Below are positions 14,065-22,872 of a stretch of 22,933 bases of DNA, in pieces. Under the pieces are notes generated by a model. It was not told where the DNA came from and searched no databases. It worked only from the letters and a program-made list of their open reading frames with translations. The DNA is from Candidatus Eiseniibacteriota bacterium (lineage in GTDB: Bacteria > Eisenbacteria > RBG-16-71-46 > CAIMUX01 > WJJG01): positions 1 through 22,933 of the forward strand of contig VGIY01000008.1 in NCBI GenBank assembly GCA_016867695.1. Reading direction: 5' to 3'. How positions within the stretch are numbered: position 1 is the first letter of the stretch; each line of letters starts with the position of its first letter. The position numbers were made by a program, and so were the translations under genes.

Positions 14065-17000
14065 ATGCGCCTTCGTCAGGCAGCCGGGGAGATGCGCGCG
14101 GCGCGCGCGGCGGGCGGCCGTGGGGGCCCGCTCGTCGCGCTCGTGGCCCGTCTCTCTCCCGCCGCCGCGGGGTTCGCGCTGCTCGCCGCCATCCTCGGCG
14201 TCGCCGCCGCGCAGCCCGAGGCGGAGACGGGCGCGGTCGAGGGCCGCGTACGCGAGCGCGCCGGCGGCGCCCCCCTCTCCCCCGCCAACGTGCTTCTCCT
14301 CGGCACGCGCCTCGGCTCGACCACCGGGCCCGACGGCCGTTTCCACTTCGACCGCGTCCCGGCTGGCCGCCAGGTCCTCGAGGTCACCTTCATGGGCTAC
14401 CGCGCCGCCCGCGACACGCTCGTCGTCTCCGCCGGCGGCCGGGTCAGGGTGACCATCGACCTCGACCCGGCGGTCGTGCGCACGCTCGAGGCGATCGAGA
14501 TCCGCGCCGACCGGCCGCTCATCGACATCCATCGCACCGCGACCACCCACGCCCTCTCCGCCCGCGACCTCGAGGCCGTCCTGGCCCAGGCGCCGACGGT
14601 GGACGCCGTCGTCGAGCAGCAGCCGGGGATCGTCCGCGACCGCGGCAGGCTGCACTTCCGCGGCGGGCGGGCCGACGAGAGCCTCTTCGTCCTCGACGGA
14701 ATCAAGGTGCGCGATCTCCTCTCCGGCGAGTCGAGCGGCACCGAGATCGCCTCGCGCTCCGCCCAGGAAGTCCAGGTGATGACCGGCGGCTTCGACGCCC
14801 GCTACAGCCAGGCGATGTCCGGCGTCGTCGAGACGCGCCTCAAGGAGGGCACGCGCTCCTGGAGCGGGGCGCTGAGCTACGAGACCGACGCGCCCTTCGA
14901 CCGCCAGAACCTCCACCAGGCGCACGCCGAGATCAGCGGTCCTCATCTCCTGCTGACGCCGCTCCTGCGCCTGGCCGGGGCGCGGCGGCCCGAGGCGACC
15001 TTCTACGCCAGCCTCTCCACCGAGCTCTCGAACGGCTACCTGCCCGCCGTCGGCGACCTCCCGGGCGGCCCGCGGCTCTACTCCTCCGTCCGCGACGGCT
15101 TCCTCGGCTGGGAGTTCGGCTACGGCGACGCGCTCGCCCCCCTGGCGCAGAACCAGTGGCGCGGGGTGCTGAAGAGCACCTGGACGGCGAACGCCGACAA
15201 CAAGCTCGCCCTCTCCCTGACCAAGACGCTGACCATCTCCCAGGACTGGGGCGCGCCCGACATCGGCGAGATCGACCGCAACATCACCAACTTCCCCTGG
15301 GCCTGGGCGCCGCGCCTCGACCACCACTACACGATCACCCGCGACGTCAACATCGCCAGCCTGACCTGGAACCGTTCGCTGGGCCTGAAGACGCGCACCG
15401 CGGTGCGCCTCTGGCGCCACTACTCGGGCCAGCGCAAGGATGTCGGCGGCCGCCGCTGGGACGCCTACGACCGGACCCGCGATGCCGAGCGCCGCGACGA
15501 TCCCACCTTCGTCGACACGCCCTACTTCGTCGACGGCGGCGACGCCGGAGACTGGCGCGACCGCTACGTCGTCGTCTGGGGGCTGGGCAACGACTGGAGC
15601 CGCCGCCTGGGCGCCCACGCCTTCGAGTGGGGCTTCAGCGCCGAGTACCAGGACGTCCAGTACATGGCGCTAAACGCCCACACGGTCGATCTGGCCAACA
15701 ACCTGCCCCTGGGCGACGAGTACGACCTCTTCCACGTCACGCCCAACGCGGGCAGCCTCTACCTGCAGGACCGCTTCGAGCACGAGGGCATGAGCGTGAA
15801 TCTGGGGCTCGCCTACGACTACTGGTTCCCCGGCGAGCAGGTCGAGAAGGGCCTCGCCGCCTGCTCCCGGCCGCACTTCACCGACGCGCTGCAGGAGAAG
15901 TTCCTGCGTGAGACCCACGCCTTCCTCGGACGCCGGTTCAAGGGCCACATGAGCCCCCGGCTCGGCGTCTCCTTCCCGATCAGCGAGCAGGCGCACCTCT
16001 TCTTCAACTACGGCCACTACAGCCAGCGGCCGCCCTACTACTACGTCTACGCTAAGTCCAGCTCCCAGTCGGGCGAGGAGTACCCGCGCATCGGCAACCC
16101 GACGCTCAACCCGCAGATCTCCGTCTCCTACGAGGTCGGCAGCGAGTACCAGCTCGTCGAGGGCACGGCCCTGCGCGGATCGCTCTTCTGGAAGGACATG
16201 TACGACTACCCGACCAGCATCCGCCTGGTGATGCGCGAGCGGGCTACGGCGCGCAGCAACTTCTTCATGTACTGGAACATGGACTACGCGCGCACGCGCG
16301 GGATCGAGCTCAGCCTGCTGCAGAGCCGCCGCAGCTTCCTGGCCGGCTCGCTCTCCTACACCTACTCCGTCGGCAAGGGCAAGAGCAGCGACCCGAACAA
16401 GACCAAGGTGCTCCAGGAGACCGGCGGCGACTCGCGCGAGCCGCTGCTCGACGAGGAGTTCCTCTGGTGGAACCGGCCGCACAAGCTGACCGCGCAGATA
16501 AACCTGCGCGTGCGCCGCGACGAGACCCCGCCCCGCTGGCTCGGCTTCCGCTGGCCCGACGATCTGCAGGCGCGCCTCTACTTCGCCGTCCGCTCGGGGC
16601 GCGCCTACACTCCCTACAACTCCGGCGGGCAGCGCGTCGGCGACCCCTACTCGCGCAGCGGGCCGATCGATCGCACCTGCGACTTCTCCCTCTCCAAGGG
16701 CTTCCCCCTGGCGGGGCGGCGCGCGGAAGTCTCCTTCAACGTCTACAACCTCTTCGGCTGGCGCACCCCGCTCGTCTTCGACGCCGTGACCGGCGAGGCC
16801 TACCGGCCCGGCGTCGGCTCGCTCACCCAGCCGCGGGAGGATCCCTCCACCTACGGCGCCTACCTCGCCGAGACGGTGGCCGAGCGCACCGCCAACTACG
16901 TCGCCGACTACCGCCGCCGCTACGGGCGCGATCCCGACCCGTCGATGGTCGAGAGCTACGCCGCCGGAGTGGCCGCCTCCATCCGTTACGACTACACCGC

Positions 17001-17079
17001 GACCTACTACAGCGCGCAGGATCCATCCTACCTGTCTGCGCCGCGCACCTTCCGCCTGGGGATCAGCTATGCCTGGTAG
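14065..17079 (+). CDS. TonB-dependent-receptor-like outer-membrane barrel with carboxypeptidase-regulatory-like N domain
   Basis: A 1004-residue outer-membrane protein. A signal peptide with a long basic n-region and a hydrophobic core (about 34-46) ends at AAAQ (about 47-50). Residues about 55-140 are a carboxypeptidase-regulatory-like beta-sandwich (GAVEGRVRERAGGAPLSPAN, then GPDGRFHFDRVPAG). About 150-265 is the plug, with LHFRGGRADESLFVLDGIKV and a conserved SGVVETRLKEG boundary. The rest is barrel with alternating aromatic strands, ending in SYAW, a terminal aromatic typical of barrel-assembly signals. This layout is shared by SusC-like and related receptors, which import a substrate or act as gates. 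No TonB box is obvious and no TonB/ExbBD genes are present. The substrate is unknown. The next gene starts 11 bases before its stop. Confidence 0.85.
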   Translation: MRLRQAAGEMRAARAAGGRGGPLVALVARLSPAAAGFALLAAILGVAAAQPEAETGAVEGRVRERAGGAPLSPANVLLLGTRLGSTTGPDGRFHFDRVPAGRQVLEVTFMGYRAARDTLVVSAGGRVRVTIDLDPAVVRTLEAIEIRADRPLIDIHRTATTHALSARDLEAVLAQAPTVDAVVEQQPGIVRDRGRLHFRGGRADESLFVLDGIKVRDLLSGESSGTEIASRSAQEVQVMTGGFDARYSQAMSGVVETRLKEGTRSWSGALSYETDAPFDRQNLHQAHAEISGPHLLLTPLLRLAGARRPEATFYASLSTELSNGYLPAVGDLPGGPRLYSSVRDGFLGWEFGYGDALAPLAQNQWRGVLKSTWTANADNKLALSLTKTLTISQDWGAPDIGEIDRNITNFPWAWAPRLDHHYTITRDVNIASLTWNRSLGLKTRTAVRLWRHYSGQRKDVGGRRWDAYDRTRDAERRDDPTFVDTPYFVDGGDAGDWRDRYVVVWGLGNDWSRRLGAHAFEWGFSAEYQDVQYMALNAHTVDLANNLPLGDEYDLFHVTPNAGSLYLQDRFEHEGMSVNLGLAYDYWFPGEQVEKGLAACSRPHFTDALQEKFLRETHAFLGRRFKGHMSPRLGVSFPISEQAHLFFNYGHYSQRPPYYYVYAKSSSQSGEEYPRIGNPTLNPQISVSYEVGSEYQLVEGTALRGSLFWKDMYDYPTSIRLVMRERATARSNFFMYWNMDYARTRGIELSLLQSRRSFLAGSLSYTYSVGKGKSSDPNKTKVLQETGGDSREPLLDEEFLWWNRPHKLTAQINLRVRRDETPPRWLGFRWPDDLQARLYFAVRSGRAYTPYNSGGQRVGDPYSRSGPIDRTCDFSLSKGFPLAGRRAEVSFNVYNLFGWRTPLVFDAVTGEAYRPGVGSLTQPREDPSTYGAYLAETVAERTANYVADYRRRYGRDPDPSMVESYAAGVAASIRYDYTATYYSAQDPSYLSAPRTFRLGISYAW

Positions 17080-18073
17080 GCGCGCGAGCCTGGCAACCGC
17101 CGGGGCCCTGCTCGCGGCGCTGCTGGCGCCGGGGACGGCCGCCGCCCAGACCGATCTCGGCGGCCAGCGCGTCGGCACCTCCTCGGGCGCCTTCCTCAAG
17201 GTCGCGCTCGACGCCCGCGGCAGCGCGCTCGGCGGCGCCGTCTGCGCCCACGTCGACGGCCCGGCGTCGCTCTTCTGGAACCCCGCCGGCCTCGGGCTCG
17301 AGGGTGAGAGGGGCGTCCTCTTCAGCGGCGTCGACTACACCGCTGGCATCCCCGCGGGCGCCGCGGCGGTGAGCTTCCCCTTCGCGCCGCTGCGCGGCGC
17401 CGTCGGGGTCGGCTTCGCCGCCCTCGCCGCCGTCATGGACGAGACCGACGAGTTCCATCCCCTCGGCACCGGACGGCGCTTCTCCTACCGCACCTGGACG
17501 CTGTCGATCGGCGCCTCGCGCGCCCTGACCGACAAGCTCAGCTTCGGAGCCGCCGGGAAGCTCTTCCACGAGGGGCTGGGCACCGAGGTGGGCGGCCCGC
17601 AGCTGACCACTTGGCTCGTCGACGCCGGGGCGATCTACTTCGTCGGCTACCGCGACGCGCGCATCGGCATCGCCCTCTCCAACTTCGGCCCCGATCTGCG
17701 TCCCGCGGGCGACTACACGAGCCGCCGCCACGGGGCGAGCGTGCGCTACACGAGCTTCTCCCCACCGACCGTCTTCCGCTTCGGCTGCTCCATCGATCCC
17801 TGGCGCAGCGCCGTCTGGCGCACGGTGGCGCTCGTTGAGTTCGGGCATCCCGCCGACAACCGCGAGATCCTGCGGCTCGGCGGCGAGGCGGTACTGCGCG
17901 AGTCCCTGTCACTGCGCGCCGGCTACGACTTCTCCGCCGACGCGCTCCGGCTCCACGCCGGGTTCGGCGCGCGCGTGCGCATGGGCGACCAGCTCCTGCG
18001 CCTCGATTACGGGTTCAGCGACGGCGGCGACTTCGGCGCCATCCATCGCTGGACGCTGCAGGCGTTCTGGTAG
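17069..18073 (+). CDS. PorV/PorQ-family outer-membrane beta-barrel protein
   Basis: A 334-residue barrel with a signal peptide ending at TAAAQ (about residue 27). The N-terminal mature segment carries the PorV/PorQ signature: GAFLKVALDARGSALGGA, then ASLFWNPAGLG. The remainder alternates short beta strands to a final aromatic (LQAFW). In Bacteroidota, PorV-type proteins move sorting-domain cargo of the type IX secretion system to the cell surface; members outside that phylum are poorly characterised. ATG 17069 overlaps the receptor gene by 11 bases. A downstream neighbour in the same operon encodes a protein with a sorting-like C terminus, which fits a shuttle role but does not prove it. Confidence 0.82.
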   Translation: MPGRRASLATAGALLAALLAPGTAAAQTDLGGQRVGTSSGAFLKVALDARGSALGGAVCAHVDGPASLFWNPAGLGLEGERGVLFSGVDYTAGIPAGAAAVSFPFAPLRGAVGVGFAALAAVMDETDEFHPLGTGRRFSYRTWTLSIGASRALTDKLSFGAAGKLFHEGLGTEVGGPQLTTWLVDAGAIYFVGYRDARIGIALSNFGPDLRPAGDYTSRRHGASVRYTSFSPPTVFRFGCSIDPWRSAVWRTVALVEFGHPADNREILRLGGEAVLRESLSLRAGYDFSADALRLHAGFGARVRMGDQLLRLDYGFSDGGDFGAIHRWTLQAFW

Positions 18074-18084
18074 GAGGCGGGCGG

Positions 18085-19191
18085 ATGCGCGGGCGGACGA
18101 AGGACATCCCCGACACGCGCGGCCGCGCCATGTGCGCGCTTCGCGGCGCGCTCGACGCCCGCGCCCTCATGACCCCCGGCGGCGCGATCAACGCCCGCGG
18201 CCTCTTGCCCCCCGGCAGGCCGCTCGCCGCCCGCGGCATCCTCGCGCCGCGCGCCGCCCGCGCGCTCCTCGGCGCCATCGGCGCGGCGCTGCTCCTCGGC
18301 GCCTGCGGCCAGCGCATGGAGCTGCCGCCGCAGCCGGAGACGCCGCTCGTCACCCCCGAGCCGGGGACCTACAACCTGAAGGGCGTCTGGACGCTGCCTC
18401 GGCCGACCGACCTGGCCGTCTTCGGCCTCTACCTCTTCGTCGTCGAGGAGAACCTGCGCCTGGGCGCCTACTACACGACGCGCTCCTCGCCGACGACGCC
18501 GCCGATGATCTCCCCCTTCGAGGGCTTGCTCGGTCCGGTCCAGGTCGCGCTCGCCAAGCGCGACTCCCTGTTCGTCGTCGTCGCCGACTCGGCCGACATG
18601 CGCTGCAAGATCTACTACTGGCTCGGCGGCCCGCCGCTGCACAGCTTCACCGACACCCTCTGGGTCGGCTTCAACGGACTGGCCGCCGACGCCGACCTGC
18701 GCATCTACGTCGCCGACGCCGCCCGCAACGTGATTCAGGCCTACGACCGTTGGGGCCGCCGGCTGCACGCCGTCTCGACCTACGGCACGGGCAGCGGCTA
18801 TGTCATCGCCCCCCACGGCCTCGCCCACAACGGGACCCACCTTGTCGTCGCCGACACCGGGAAGAACTGGGTCCAGCGCCTGCGGCCCGACGCCACGTCC
18901 GTGGCGGCGATCCCCCAGCCGATCGGCTTCGAGGCGGGATCGCTGACCGCGCCGGAGGATGTCGCCGTCGACCGCTACGGCGAGTTCATCTACGTCGCCG
19001 ACACCGGCGGGCAGCGGGTCCTCAAGTTCCTGACCACCGGGGCGCTCCAGGACACCGTCTACTCCCCGGCCAAGATCGACCTGGCGCCGCCGCTGCGGGC
19101 GCCGCGCCACGTCTGCAGCGAGGACTCCCTGGTCTTCGTCAGCGACCCGGACGCGGACCGGTTGCTGCTGCTCGAGCTGAAGCCGCTCTAG
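18085..19191 (+). CDS. Beta-propeller (NHL-like repeat) lipoprotein with unusual repetitive signal n-region
   Basis: A 368-residue exported lipoprotein. The hydrophobic segment RALLGAIGAALLLGAC places the lipid-modified cysteine at residue 74, an exceptionally late position. Before it, residues 22-57 are three 12-residue repeats of the form xLxARGLLxPxx. The mature part has repeated NHL-like blades: GFNGLAADADLRIYVADAA, PHGLAHNGTHLVVADTGKNW, PEDVAVDRYGEFIYVADTGG and PRHVCSEDSLVFVSDPDADR. Such propellers bind proteins, sugars or metabolites. ATG 18085 has GGAGG 7 bases upstream. Internal ATGs at 18130 and 18169 would shorten the n-region to a more ordinary length but lack good binding sites. 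The membrane face cannot be told. Confidence 0.8.
   Translation: MRGRTKDIPDTRGRAMCALRGALDARALMTPGGAINARGLLPPGRPLAARGILAPRAARALLGAIGAALLLGACGQRMELPPQPETPLVTPEPGTYNLKGVWTLPRPTDLAVFGLYLFVVEENLRLGAYYTTRSSPTTPPMISPFEGLLGPVQVALAKRDSLFVVVADSADMRCKIYYWLGGPPLHSFTDTLWVGFNGLAADADLRIYVADAARNVIQAYDRWGRRLHAVSTYGTGSGYVIAPHGLAHNGTHLVVADTGKNWVQRLRPDATSVAAIPQPIGFEAGSLTAPEDVAVDRYGEFIYVADTGGQRVLKFLTTGALQDTVYSPAKIDLAPPLRAPRHVCSEDSLVFVSDPDADRLLLLELKPL
18148..18255 (+). repeat. Three diverged 36-bp tandem repeats in the lipoprotein signal region
   Basis: Units at 18148-18183, 18184-18219 and 18220-18255 encode ALDARALMTPGG, AINARGLLPPGR and PLAARGILAPRA. The shared GCCCGC core codes for AR in each. They lie between the start codon and the lipoprotein hydrophobic segment. 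Confidence 0.75.
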
Positions 19192-19198
19192 GAGGCCC

Positions 19199-21286
19199 AT
19201 GCAGCCGCTTGCCGACAGAGGTCCCACGCTGGGCCGCCCGTTCCGGCGGCCCGGGCTCCGCGCCGCGGCGTTCTTTCTCGGTCTCGCCCTCCTGTCGGCG
19301 GCCGCTCCGGGCGCGCGCCGCGCCGCCCCCCTTCAAGCCTCGGGCCCGGTCGGCCCGACCGACGAGGGCGACCCGATCCTGATCACCGGCCGGCTGACCA
19401 CGGGCAACGCCTTCGGCCTGACCTTCTACAACAACGGCTTCCTCGGCAACAACATGGCCTCGCGCAGCCCCTCGGGCGAATACCCGGTCGGCAGCGGCGA
19501 GGAGCACCTGGTGCGCGCCGGTCTCTGGATCGCCGGCCTCTACAGCACCAACGCGAGCCTGGAGGACGCCGATACGCTCTGCTCGACGGCGACGGTCGAC
19601 GGCTACTTCGGCAGCTCGGGGCGCGAGACGGAGAGCGAGTTCTATCCCGCCCGCACGCGGATCCTCGAGCGCTCGACGCTGCTGGAAAGCCCCGCCTACG
19701 ACCCGGCGCGGGCCAAGTCGGAGCAGGACCTGCTCTGCGTCTACCACGACGACCACCCGCGCCCCGCCCAGCTCCACCGGCCGCTGCACATCAGCGTCGA
19801 GCAGGAGATCCTCCAGTTCAGCTTCGAGCCCTTCGACGCCATCCTGCTGCTCAACTACTACATCACGAACAATCACCCGACGAACCCGATCTTCGACCTC
19901 TACGCCGGGCTCTACACGGAGTTCGCCTCGGGATGGAAGGGCAAGCACGACGAGTGGCCGCCCAGCGGCTGGTTCCGCAAGAAGGACATCGGCTACGTCG
20001 ACTCCCTGCGCCTGAAGACTGAGCGCCACTACACGCTCGACGAGGGCCGCTGCCCATCCTGGGTCGGCTGCATGCTCCTCGGCACCCGGCCGGACACGAT
20101 CGCCGCCAAGACGGTCTCCTTCAACTGGTGGAACTGGGACCCCTCGGGGGCCAATCCGGAGACGCCCGACCTCGACGTCGAGCGCTTCCTGACGATGAGC
20201 AACGGGTCGCGCGACGCGACCCGCGGCGTCGAGGCGCCGAACAACGATCCGGTCATGCTCCTCTCGGTCGGGCCGCTGGGCACCGCCTCCTTCGTCGACC
20301 CCGAGGGGGCGACGCGCTGGATCCTCGAGCCGGGCGACACGCTGCAGGTCTCCTTCGCCCTCCTCGGCGGCCGCCCCTCGCCCGAGGCCGAGCCGCCGCG
20401 CACGGCGGAGGAGGACCTGCTGTTCAACGCCGGCTGGGCGCAGACCGCCTTCGACCTCAACTTCCGCATTCCCGTGCCGCCCCCCTCGCCCGCACTGCAC
20501 GTGGTCAACTCCCACGAGCGCATCACCCTCTGGTGGAACGACTCGCCGCTGGCGTTCGTCGACCCGCGCAGCCGGGAGCAGGACTTCGCCGGCTTCCGCG
20601 TCTACGTCAGCGAGGTCGGCAAGAGCGAGGGCTTCCGCCTGCTCCTGGACGCCGACCTGGTCGACTCACTCGGATACGACACCGGGCTGGCACGGATCCT
20701 GGCTCCCGAACCGCTCCTCGTGCCCTCCGGCGACGACACGCTGCGCTACCCCTTCCGCTACGACATCGACGGGGTCCGCGACGGCTTCAAGTACTGGGTC
20801 GCGGTGACCAGCTACGACCGGGGCACGAACGAGATCGATCCGCTCGAGTCGGGCATCGCCCAGAACCGGACCTTCACCATCCCCGGCGTCCAACGCGACG
20901 AGGTCCCCGAGCGCAAGGTGGTCGTCTTCCCCAACCCCTACCGCGGGGACGCCGCCTGGGACGAGGATCTGCTGCGCGACCGCTACATCTGGTTCGCCGG
21001 GCTCCCGCCGCGCTGCGTGATCCGCATCTACACGCTGTCGGGCGATCTCGTGCAGACGATCGACTTCGACGCCCGCACCTACGGGGCGACGAACGTGCGC
21101 GGCATCTACGACCCCGACGACGTCTGGAACCCGGCCCGGGAGGTGCCGAAGCTGTCGGGCTCGATGGCCGCCTGGGACCTGACGACGCGCAAGGACCAGG
21201 CGATCGCCAGCGGCCTCTACGTCTTCAGCGTCGAGAATCTCGACGGCGGCCGCATCGAGCGGGGGAAGTTCCTGATCCTGAAGTAG
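19199..21286 (+). CDS. Large secreted protein with C-terminal FlgD-Ig/Por-sorting-like domain
   Basis: A 695-residue exported protein. Residues 1-48 include a basic n-region, a hydrophobic core (AAAFFLGLALLSAAAPGA) and a likely cleavage site. The central part is beta-rich and matches no family I recognise. About 430-570 looks like a fibronectin-type/Ig region (HERITLWWNDSPL, then YWVAVTSYDRGTNEIDPLES). Residues about 574-695 match the FlgD-Ig or Por-secretion C-terminal domain: VVVFPNPYRG, CVIRIYTLSGDLVQTIDF, then GLYVFSVENLDGG and a terminal KFLILK. In type IX secretion such domains direct surface export. ATG 19199 has AGGAGG only 3 bases upstream, overlapping the previous stop codon, so it is tightly coupled. 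The protein is probable cargo or a surface component of this operon. Confidence 0.8.
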   Translation: MQPLADRGPTLGRPFRRPGLRAAAFFLGLALLSAAAPGARRAAPLQASGPVGPTDEGDPILITGRLTTGNAFGLTFYNNGFLGNNMASRSPSGEYPVGSGEEHLVRAGLWIAGLYSTNASLEDADTLCSTATVDGYFGSSGRETESEFYPARTRILERSTLLESPAYDPARAKSEQDLLCVYHDDHPRPAQLHRPLHISVEQEILQFSFEPFDAILLLNYYITNNHPTNPIFDLYAGLYTEFASGWKGKHDEWPPSGWFRKKDIGYVDSLRLKTERHYTLDEGRCPSWVGCMLLGTRPDTIAAKTVSFNWWNWDPSGANPETPDLDVERFLTMSNGSRDATRGVEAPNNDPVMLLSVGPLGTASFVDPEGATRWILEPGDTLQVSFALLGGRPSPEAEPPRTAEEDLLFNAGWAQTAFDLNFRIPVPPPSPALHVVNSHERITLWWNDSPLAFVDPRSREQDFAGFRVYVSEVGKSEGFRLLLDADLVDSLGYDTGLARILAPEPLLVPSGDDTLRYPFRYDIDGVRDGFKYWVAVTSYDRGTNEIDPLESGIAQNRTFTIPGVQRDEVPERKVVVFPNPYRGDAAWDEDLLRDRYIWFAGLPPRCVIRIYTLSGDLVQTIDFDARTYGATNVRGIYDPDDVWNPAREVPKLSGSMAAWDLTTRKDQAIASGLYVFSVENLDGGRIERGKFLILK

Positions 21287-21315
21287 GGCGGCCGGCGGGC
21301 CGCGGGAGGCGCAGC

Positions 21316-22872
21316 GTGAGCGACGGAACGGATAGCGACCGCGGGCCGATCGCCCGCCCGGCGGCGCTCTGCGCCCTCATCGGCCCGTTCGCCGCCATCG
21401 TCGGCTCGCTCGCCGCCATCGTCGTCCCGGGATGCCTCGTCGACGAGAGGCCCTATCCCGCCAACCGCCCGCCGAAGACCTATCTGGCGATCCAGGGCGA
21501 CACGCTGCAGGTGGCCAACTACCGCACGATCCTCCACTGGTGGGGGACCGACGCCGATGGCCGGGTGATCGGCTACGCCTACCGCTGGAGCGATCCCTGG
21601 CGCCCCGCCGCCGGGGACAGCCTCTGGTGGGAGGACCCGCGCTGGACCTTCACCACGGCGACCCGCGACACCTTCGACGTGCCCGTCCGCGGCGCCTACG
21701 CGGAGCGCCTCTTCCAGGTGCGCGCCATCGACGACGGCCTGGCGGCCGATCCGACCCCCGCGGCGCAGCGCTTCCGCCTGTCCAACGCCCCGCCCGTCGT
21801 CCGCTGGACCGACACGCGCCGCCACCCGACGCACGCGCGCCCGAGCCTGCCGGCCATCTCCTTCGCCTGGACGCCGGAGGACTACGACGGCCGCGAGACG
21901 ATCGCCTACGCCCGGCTCTGGCTCGACCTCGCCGCGGGCGAGGACTCGGCGGCATCGACCATCGTCGTCGCCCCCGACACGGTCGGGGCCTTCTTCCCCG
22001 AGCACTTCCAGGGCCGCCACGGTCAGCGCACCGTCTTCCTCCAGGTCTTCGACCGGGCGGAGACCGGATCGGACACGATCTCCTGGTCCTGGACGGTCGT
22101 CCCGCCCGCCGGCGAGTACCTGCTCATCGACACCGCCTGGCCGGCCAGCGAGGCCGCCGCCGTCAATCAGGACCTCTTCTGGCGCGCCCGCCTCGACGCC
22201 TTCGCTCCCGGCAACTACCACATCTACGATATGGAGACGGAGGGCCCCTTCCGCAGCGCCCAGGAGGTCCTGCCGCTCTTCTCGCTGTTCAAGGGGGTCG
22301 TCTGGTACGGGATCAAGTGGCACGCGGCCAGCGGCGCCCCGGACGGGGCGATGCTCGAGGCGCTGCGCCTGGCGCGCGACGCGCTTCTGCCCTACGCCGC
22401 CGCCGGTCACGGCGTGCTCATCAGCGGGCACAACCTGATCGGCACCGCCGGCGCCTTCCCCGCCGCCTGGCTGCGCGAGCCCTTCGGCATCGAGGAGATC
22501 CACACCTACTACGACGCGCGCGTCGATGTCTGGATCAGCGACTTCGAGCTGCCCCGCTTCGCCGTCGTCCGCTGCGGCGCCCCCTTCGGCGGCACCGACT
22601 CGCTCGTCGTCAGCAGGCGCGTGCCGAGCACCGACTACTTCCGCATGAGCCCGGGGCGCGACCCGCTGCTCTGGCTGGAGCCGGGAAGCTCGCCGACGCT
22701 GCTCTCCGTGTTCCCGCGGCACGCCACGGAGACCTTCTGCCTCGGCGCGGTGGCCGACACGGGCGCGGGGCGCGTGGCGCTGGTCTCGACGCTGCTGACC
22801 GACTTCGCCCCGGTCCCCAGTCCGGCCGCGGCGGTCGAGGCGCTCCTGCGCGACCTGCTCTCGGCGCCCTGA
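21316..22872 (+). CDS. Lipoprotein with fibronectin-like repeats and a C-terminal Rossmann/GATase-like region
   Basis: A 518-residue exported protein. A hydrophobic stretch ends in VVPGC (C40), a plausible though imperfect lipobox with Pro at -2. After it comes NRPPKTYLAIQGDTLQVAN, then HWWGTDADGRVIGYAYRWSD, the fibronectin-like D-x-DG pattern frequent in lipoproteins of uncultured FCB-group bacteria. A second similar module (FAWTPEDYDGRETIAYARLW) follows near residue 180. Residues about 270-420 (EYLLIDTAWP, later GVLISGHNLIG) resemble an alpha/beta ThuA- or glutamine-amidotransferase-like fold without a recognised catalytic triad. GTG 21316 has GGGAGG 6 bases upstream. It is the last gene of the envelope operon. 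Function is unknown. Confidence 0.75.
   Translation: MSDGTDSDRGPIARPAALCALIGPFAAIVGSLAAIVVPGCLVDERPYPANRPPKTYLAIQGDTLQVANYRTILHWWGTDADGRVIGYAYRWSDPWRPAAGDSLWWEDPRWTFTTATRDTFDVPVRGAYAERLFQVRAIDDGLAADPTPAAQRFRLSNAPPVVRWTDTRRHPTHARPSLPAISFAWTPEDYDGRETIAYARLWLDLAAGEDSAASTIVVAPDTVGAFFPEHFQGRHGQRTVFLQVFDRAETGSDTISWSWTVVPPAGEYLLIDTAWPASEAAAVNQDLFWRARLDAFAPGNYHIYDMETEGPFRSAQEVLPLFSLFKGVVWYGIKWHAASGAPDGAMLEALRLARDALLPYAAAGHGVLISGHNLIGTAGAFPAAWLREPFGIEEIHTYYDARVDVWISDFELPRFAVVRCGAPFGGTDSLVVSRRVPSTDYFRMSPGRDPLLWLEPGSSPTLLSVFPRHATETFCLGAVADTGAGRVALVSTLLTDFAPVPSPAAAVEALLRDLLSAP

Noticed and set aside
13327..15618. 763-codon minus-strand open frame opposite the end of dusB, the deaminase and the receptor
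   Set aside because: It mirrors the codon pattern of the plus-strand genes, has no recognisable domain and no ribosome binding site, and crosses three real genes.
21217..22722. 501-codon minus-strand open frame opposite the last lipoprotein
   Set aside because: Valine/glycine/arginine shadow of the plus-strand lipoprotein; no domain seen.
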